Assembly: GCA_026225945.1 (NCBI GenBank)
Contig: JAMJFZ010000107.1
Coordinates: 63,205,501 to 63,269,500 of the forward strand
DNA from: Cricetomys ansorgei
Lineage: Eukaryota; Chordata; Mammalia; Rodentia; Nesomyidae
DNA: 64,000 nt
Direction of reading: 5' to 3'
Position numbers and translations under genes: made by a program. The notes under the pieces were generated by a model. It was given only the letters and a program-made list of their open reading frames with translations. It was not told where the DNA came from and did no database searches. Below, piece by piece: positions 52,301 to 61,000 of the stretch; positions within the stretch are counted from its first letter, which is position 1, and each line of letters begins with the position of its first letter.

Positions 52301-55300
52301 GAAATTAGAAAGGACCACTGTTTAAAAAAATCACAGAATTACGCAGTTCTCCTTTTTAACGCTGTAATAAAATCACCGCCAAGGAACAGCGTTATCATTT
52401 TTCAAACTGTAAAAATAATTTATTTATGAGTAGACAAAAATGTTTTTCCAAGCATGGTACTTATCTTTCAATTTCAATTGGTTATTATTGTGAAATTTTC
52501 CATATTTCTCTCTTTTTTGTCTCAATACAAGCTCTTTTTTCCCAAAGACAAAAGCTCTGTCAATGGCTTTCCCTCCTTTTACATAATAAGCTCACTTACC
52601 TGTATGACTTGTGAATATCAACAAGGTCATCTCTGTCATACATTATGGAGATCTGTTTTAACTTGCTTTAGCGCCAACAAATGCAAAGATAGAACATTAG
52701 AATTAGAGATCGCTACATTTAACAATAATATGAAAAAACTGTTTGAATAAGAACTCCTTGAATCTAATGGATACAGGTGTTTAGAAAAAATATTTAGAAT
52801 CATTGTTTGGAAAACTCTTTGCCCATGGACAATTCCAATACTTAATTCTACAAATTTCTCCCTTCTCTCAGTCCATGTCTCACTTTGTCTCTGCTGACAT
52901 ATCTATGCATATATTTTATATCATTATATATATACATATATACATATATATATATATCAGCAGTCATTGATGATACCATTATTGCAACATGAAATATATT
53001 AATCTTTTAACAGAGTAGTCAAAGACTACTAATGTCAATGTACTCAAGTCAATACTAAAGATTAAAAATATTAAACTAAGAGTGGAGTGAATTCAAAGAC
53101 ATATTTTGGGTTGAGATATGCATAACTACCCTACAGTTTATAAAGCTGTCAAACATTAAAGCTTCTATGCCAATGAGATGACTGGAAACTGGTATATAAT
53201 TTTACCTAAAATTAAACCTTATATACTATAAGGATGACTTGCCTTGTAAAATAACCCAGTGAATAAAGATTAAAGTGCAGTTTTTATTACTACATCTAAA
53301 CCAATCTGGACTACCATTTTGGAGGTTACGTTTATTTCAAAATTCACCGTGAAATTGTAGGTACGCAAAAATGTTTCCTTTTCTAGGTTCATGATTTGCA
53401 AGTCCTTCCACCACCCTGTACTTTTCACATACCATGGAAGTTTATCTTGCCCTTGGATAGTATTAAAATAACTAATGGTCTGAGAGAAAGGACCCCATTG
53501 TGATAATGGGCATGGGTTTGAGAAACCAGTATCATATGGAGGCAGACCCTGGAGGGCGAGGGACAGGCTGAAGGCCTATCACTTTGACCCTTTTCTGCAT
53601 AGGGCTCTATTGTCTACTGCCATCTCCCTTCTTGCTCCAAATAGACCATTTCCTCTCTTGCTTGTTCTAATGGTATCACTCAGGTGACTGACCGATTAGG
53701 AGAAAAAAATGCTCAACTGTGCATGTCCTCTTACATTCAGCTAAGACAGAAAGGTACCTACAGATACGAAGGCTTTTAAAAATAACATCAAAGACAACTT
53801 ATGTTGTCATGGATACTCTTAATGACATCCCCAAATCTCAGTATCTTTCTTTTCTGTGTACCCCAATACATTGAAATGTATAAATATATTTTGAGATCTC
53901 ACCCTTTGTGGATGTTTTCTTCCTGGAAAGTTGTTGATGTTTTAGATGGGGCACCTCTAAAATAATTAAAAAAAAAAAAAAAAAGTCATGTCTAAGGCCA
54001 TAGTCAGATCTTATCTAAAAACACATAGTCAGATATCACATGATTTTCTAGAATTGACATTTTGTTCAAATTAGCTATAGTTACTATTTGATATTTATAA
54101 ACATGTTGACTTGTAGTAGTTCAATAGAAAAGTTTAAAACCTAACATCAAAAAATGATAAAGCTTTAAGTCCTGGTCTTTCATATGAAACTAACCCCAAT
54201 GTAAAACAATTTTTTGTAGTGTTTCATGTGCCTCGATCTTACACAGATAATTACCATCTGTACCAATATTTTAAAGCGTCTTCCTCCTGGTAGTTTTTGA
54301 ATTTCTGGCCTTGAGTTAAAGTCCTTGCTACATTTTGAATTGATTTTTGTGCCGGGTGAGAAGGTAGAGATCTAGTCTCAATCTTCTGCCCATGGATGTC
54401 CAGTTTTCCCAGCACGACATGTTGGAGAGGCTGTCCTCTTCCCTAAGTTTGGTTTCTGGCACCTTCGTTGAAAATCAACTAGCTGTAGACATGTGGATTT
54501 GTTACTGGGTTCTTATCTGTCTCACTGGTCTGTGTGCTATTTTACGCCAAGGCCGTGCTGGCTTACTGAGGTCATGGGCTACGCTTTGTCACATGTCTTG
54601 GAATCGTGTACTGTAGAGTGCCTCTAGCTTTGCTCTTTGTGCCTGGGGATGCTTTAGCCCTTTAGGATCCTTTGTGTTTCCATATTTATTTAGGGCTTGC
54701 TTTTTTTTTAAAATTTTGTAAAGAATATCATTGGCATTTTGTAAAGGTCTCACTGATCCAGGCCTACTTTAGCCTCTAGATCCCCATCTGTCTTCAGATA
54801 CCTCCTTTTATGGTTCTCAAGCGCATCCGCCACGGGTGGATCTTTGAAAAACTCTGTTTCCCTTTGTCCCTCAGATGTGACAGTCACTGCAACCTTAAGG
54901 TGGAAGATCCTTTCAAAGTGATAGCAGCTGTGAGATGCGACACTAGCCTCACATGGGAAGAGCCCAGGAGGGAGAGAGGGATAGCTAAGGTTTGTTAGCT
55001 TCCGATTTTATTGTTTTAGAGTACCTCTCTGTTTCCTGCCCACTGCGACCTTTTTGTTACTTCTAAATGGGTATCTCTCCACTCTTGACCTACTCCACTG
55101 TTCTGTCATACGCATTGTAATATTTTTCTGAGAGTTTGGCAGCTGGTCACTGAAAGTGAAGACTACGAATAAGAAGATTCCCTCTTTGGCATATTCCTCT
55201 TCCTGGACCTGCCATTTAAGGCACAAAGAATGCTGTAGATCAAAGCCGGATGACAGAGCATGAGAATGCAAAATGTGCTGTATTCCCTTTATGGTCCTGA

Positions 55301-57959
55301 CAGTAAATGCCCCAACCTCAAACTGTGGTTACGCTATGCAGAAAAGGATCTACAGGGAGAAGAAGGGTGAAGGGAGGGGTATTCATTTATTTATATCTTA
55401 CAGCAAAATGGTGGACACAGTTGAGGATGAGGTTTTCAATCCATTTGTGTCTGTGCTAAAGGATTTAAAAAAGACCTTGTGTGATTCAAATGAGTTCAAG
55501 GTAATTACGGTCTAATTATTACGATTGCAATTCAATCTATAAACTACTTGAAACAAGATTTTCACATGTAAGGCTGGTGCCGGGGGTCAGTGGGTAAAGG
55601 ACTTGCCTAAGAAGTGCAAAGACCCCAGCGTTGTAACAAAACGAAACTTCACATGTCAATCACGATTTACATTATCATACATCATATTACCTAAAAATAA
55701 TGTTCCATATTATAATACATATCTTAGTCTTGTTTAAAGAGGTAAGGAACTGGATGTTGTAGCATACAGCTATAATTCTAGCTTTTGAGATGATGAGGCG
55801 AGACGATCACAGGTCCAAAGCCAGCCTGGGCTACATAGCAAGGCCTTGTCTCAAAAAATAAACAGTAAAGAAAACAGAAAGAAAAAGTCAGTAAAGCTCT
55901 CGCCCCTGAACCTGAACCAATGTGTCAAAGTGTTTTACGGTGGAATTTATTTCAAAACCGATGGGTGAATAGTGGCTAATCCAGCTTTCCACATCTATTA
56001 TCTTGCTTCCTAAGTAGCTGCTTTGCTTTCTTATTCTTACTAACTGTCTTTACTACACAAGAGAGGGCCTCAGTCCTTTGATGGATGATGCTTTTGGTTT
56101 GGGGGCTCTAAACCAACAGGATCGTCACATACACGAGCTCCCAGGGACTGGGCAACACGCACAGGGCCTGCACTGGTCTGCACTAGTCGGGGTCCTAGAG
56201 CTTCATCGAGTCGGTCTGGAGAGTGACGAACACATCAAGGGGTCATTATTGATGTCCTTTCCCACCAAGCACTCCTCTGCACCTGCTCCCTGCTATCTCA
56301 TCACTCCAAGCAGGGGTCTCTTTTTTTTTCTTTACTCAGTGTAAGAAAATCTAATACACAGGAAACTGGAAATCTTCCTAATCGTTTTAGCTGGTGGTTA
56401 GCAAGAGTGTTAAACACACTGGGAGGTGGAAAAGGCATTGCTCTATGATAGGTACCTCTTTTTGCCAAACTGGCCCAAAAATGATAGAAAGGTTCATTTA
56501 TATGCCAGAGAGACCATTCTTATGAGCCTCCAAATCTTAGTCTCTTTCTGCTTCTGTGTGTATATATATAAGGGCACCTCTGTTGTTGTATGTATGTGAA
56601 AATACAAACAGCACATATTTATATCCATATATTTTCTGTTATTCATTACTGGTGCATTTTGTTAATATATTTGTATATATCTCACAGGTCACTGGAGCCT
56701 CCTTCAGCAGGTAGCAAAGAGGCCTCACTCCGGGAAATTCTAGATTGAAAAAGAAATACACACAGTCAAACACCACGTGGTTTCCCAGATGTAACTTTCT
56801 CATTCAAACTCACTTAAGTTATTCTACAAACTATGAGATGGCCAACATTTACCCACATGGAAGTCTATTGTTTGAAAACTTTTATATACTCATCCTACAG
56901 ATCAGAAACTGACAGCAGGGCGCTATTGCGGAAGACAAGTCCTACACAACTCAGTGAACACGGACAAGTCAAGCTGCGGCCTACATACAGCCATCATCTC
57001 TATGTGCTCGCGTCTTGGCACAACGAGGTACTCTGCGTGCTACCAAAGGAGAAGCTGCAAACCACTTGATCTACAAGAATGTCCTGTAAGATGTGTCAGG
57101 GCAATGGCGGCACAAAGCTTGTGGGAATAACCGCCCAATACATGATTTGATTCAAGAGGCCCATTCCATGAGGTGGAACCCGTATCTGACACTGCTTGGG
57201 TGACAAAGTACAAGATAGCTCAGAGACCTAGGGGAAAACCAAATACAACTGCTCTACTGAAAGAACGTAGCAATAAAATGACTCCTAATGACATTCTGCT
57301 AGTCTCATAGATCAGTGCCTTGTTCAGCCAGCATCAGAGAGGCTGCCTCCCGCAGTAGATGAGAACAAATAGAGAGACACAGAATCAGACTATACGTAGA
57401 GAGCGAGAGACCTTGGAACATTCAGCCCTAATTGGGATGTCTCCATCAAATCCTTTCCTCTCAGAGCTCAGGGAATTCTGCAGAAGAGTAGGCAGAAAGC
57501 GTGTAAGAGCCAGAGGGGATGAGGACACCAAGCAATCAAGACCCTCTAAATCAACAGGATCAACGCACGTATGAATCCGCAGAGACCAAGGCAGCACGCA
57601 CAGAGCCTGTCCTAGCCTGCGACAGATGGAAAGGAGGAGTGGACGCATGTCCATTCTTAACCCAGAAGCTATCTCCCACTGATAATCATTTTCAAATGAA
57701 AATTTAGATTTCTACAAAGGACTCTCAATTGGGGAAACAAACTACTCTTAATGGTGGGCTGCATGCTCAGTACAATATGGCCGACAGAAAACAAGCACAA
57801 GAGCATCTTTGGAGGTTCCTTGTCTCACTGTCTCATAATGTCATGTCAGGACATATGTCTATGTGTATGCATATGTATATCTCTCTCTTTTACCTTACAC
57901 AAATATATATTATATATTTACTCTTATATATACATGTATATCTTTCTCATTCTCTCTCC

Positions 57960-58006
<47 letters not shown>

Positions 58007-61000
58007 TATACATACATACACAATTACATACACTCTCCTTTTACTCTACAGGTCCTTTAGGTGGATATTATGGCTTCAAGTTTAGTGTTTTTTTGGGATT
58101 CCCGAGTGTGCAAATGAGTGGGTCTCTGCATCTAAATATATTTCTTGTGCCTTTTCTTGGGCTCTCTTCTATTTGTTTTGTCTTTTTCTGATGTGTTTTA
58201 TCTTATTTTATTTTATCGTTATCCCTTAGAAGCCTGTTTGTTTTCTAATTAGAGATAGAAAGGGTTTGGATACGGACGGAAGGGGACTTGGGAGGAACTG
58301 GAAGGAGTAGATGGGGGAGGGGACCATAATCAAGATATATTACACTAGAAAAAAATCTATTTTTAATAAGAGTCAAAATATAACTCAACAAATATGTTAT
58401 TTATGTGTATTGTGTAGTGCCTAGAGAAGCCAGAAGAGGGGGTGGAATCCGCTGAAGTTGTGGTTGGGTGAGAGCTACCCCACATAGGTACTGGGATCTG
58501 AACACAGGCCCTCTGAAAGAGCAGCAAGTACTCTAAACCGCCGAGCCATCTCCCTAGACTCTTTTATGAATACCTCAAGTCCGTGAAATCTTTCAATTCA
58601 ATTCCTTACTAACCTAAGCACACTGTGAAAGTATTAGACGAATGGATTTCTAATTCAGCTGCAACTTCTGGATATGAATCCTTCTTTATGATGTAAATCT
58701 GACCTTCTCGAGTCCCTCTGTTGTCTGTTTCCTTTCAGCATCGTAGATGTCTTCCTTGCTTTCCTACCAGGAAGCTACGGCCACAAGCCAGGGGCTTCAA
58801 TAAAGTAACAGCGGGGTTATGAGTTCAGAGGTGAACAGGGCCATATCTCTGGAGAGTAAGGCTCCATTGTAGGGTCTGGTGAGTCCATTCCTCTCTGCTG
58901 AAGGTTCCTCTGTTGCTTGCCAAGTTAGCCTTCAGTTTTAAATGGAATTCTCTTCTCCTTTGGCCAACTGTACGATTCTTAAACACAGTAACTAAGGGGG
59001 AAAACCTCAGAAGATAGAGAACACCGTCTATGATTTATTCCTTCCCCCCTTTTAAACCTCTGTTCCAAAAATAAGGACTATTCTATAACAGAAACTTTTC
59101 ATAATAGGAATTTAGAAACAGCATCAAGGAAACTTCTGGATTCTTCTGAGAGTGAATATATGAATCTAAATTTTGCCATGTGTGTGAATCCACGCTAGTA
59201 TGATCATAGACACAGACAGATTTATAGATTATGGATGCACCTTATATTTCACAATACACTGGTGAGTCTGCCCCAGGAGACTGAATTCAGTTCATAATGA
59301 GCAGTTTTAAAAAGTCTAAAGAAGCATCGTGTCTCCTAGAAATGCCAAAAGCTATGCCCATGAAGTCTCATCAACATGGCTGCCTCAACATGACCTGAAC
59401 AAGGCTGACACCAACAGACATGCCAACATGGAAGGGGGGAAGCCCATGAGGTCTCAACTCTAGACAAAGAACTATAGGCAACTAAGGAATGCTGAAAGTG
59501 GGAGAAATAGTCTTCCACAGGGAAGAGCACACCGACTGGTTATCCAACATCAAATGATCAGCCCTAAAAGCATTCATGCTGGCAACAGTATACATAGTAT
59601 ACAGACTAAGCAGGTTGTATATTTGCATTTATGAATATGTGTGTGTGTGTATACATATATATATTTTTTTCTTCTTTTATCACCTTTATCCAGTAGGAAA
59701 AGTTTATTATGAAAAGTTTACATAAGAAGACATTAGAGTGAAAAGAAACCCTATTATCTTGTGAATGTTCCTGACAGAGAATATCCCAAATGTTAACCTC
59801 TTTAGAGGGTGCTGTGTGTGCGCGCGCGTGTGTGTGTGAACTTTTATGTGTAGCTAAATATACACATATGCATAAACTTGTATTATTAATTTCCTTATAA
59901 TTTCCTACATTGTATTGGTGGTGACTCTAATCTTTTTCAATTTGGATGGACTATTACTAACAGGTTAAAAAGGTACCACATGACTCCTGGACTTATTTAG
60001 TGAAAATAGTTAAATTAATCCTCAATTATAAGCCAACTGATCTCTAAAAACTGTTATCTAAATCTGTTATCTGAAATGAAACATGCCATTTTCCCTGGAA
60101 ATATATATATTATTTATATATATTTACATATAGACATATATATTTCTATTTCCCTGGAAATATGTATATATACATATATATATATTAGTGTATGCATGTG
60201 TGTGTGTGTACATACATGTATCCATATATACACACACACAGTCTTTGGTTTTAACAAGTTCTCTAGGTCTATCAAGCGTATAGGGTCCCGTATCCTCCCA
60301 TGATCATCCAAATCTCAGTCTTCACCTTCCTCTGTGTAAATGTGTGAGTTCAGATGTCCACGTAAATACGTGTTAATATATTTAATAATTTTTTTGCAGT
60401 TCTAGGGATGAAACACAAGGCCTTGCACATGCTGAGTAAGTTCTGAGGCAAAGCTTCCATCCAAGAAAATTACACATCAGCTGATGGCAGAGCTCTGGAG
60501 ATGAGGACAGGATTCAGGATCCTATTGTTCTTGTTCTTGTTATTATTATTATTATTAATTTGTCTCTCTCTTATAATACATCCTGATCCCATCCTCCCCT
60601 CCCTCCACTCCTCCCAGCTCCTCCATCTCTCCTTTCCCCCAGAGCCCCTGTCCCTGTGTCATCTATCACCCCTCCTTCCCTCTGTCCTGTAGTTCCCTTT
60701 CCCCCCACCCCCCCTTTGCTTCCCTCTCAGAACAGAGTAGGCTTCCCAAGTATCATTGGGGCTCTTCTACTGTGGGTGCCTCTGCTCCCAGCAGTCTGTT
60801 GCTGCCTCCTCTCCTGGTTGTAAAGAGGATTGCTTCTAGTTGTGACTAATGAAACCTTTTACATAAAGGTGTGAAGACTACCTCTATAACCCGTTCTCTT
60901 TTTCTTCGTGATTCAAAAGACACACACACAAAAGATCACCAGAAAACATTAGAAATCATTTTAAATGGAACTTGTAACAATATTGATGCTCTTGACAAAT

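Noticed and set aside
55273..55515. Plus-strand 80-codon frame after an acceptor-like TATCTTACAG
   Set aside because: It lies opposite the 54-nt Tpte exon at 55402-55455. The acceptor-like text is the reverse complement of that exon's donor GTAAGATAT, shared with the 61-kb copies.
58615..58690. Minus-strand open stretch with a GTTAGTAAG donor-like end
   Set aside because: There is no pyrimidine tract, its length and phase do not fit the array, and it has no family resemblance.
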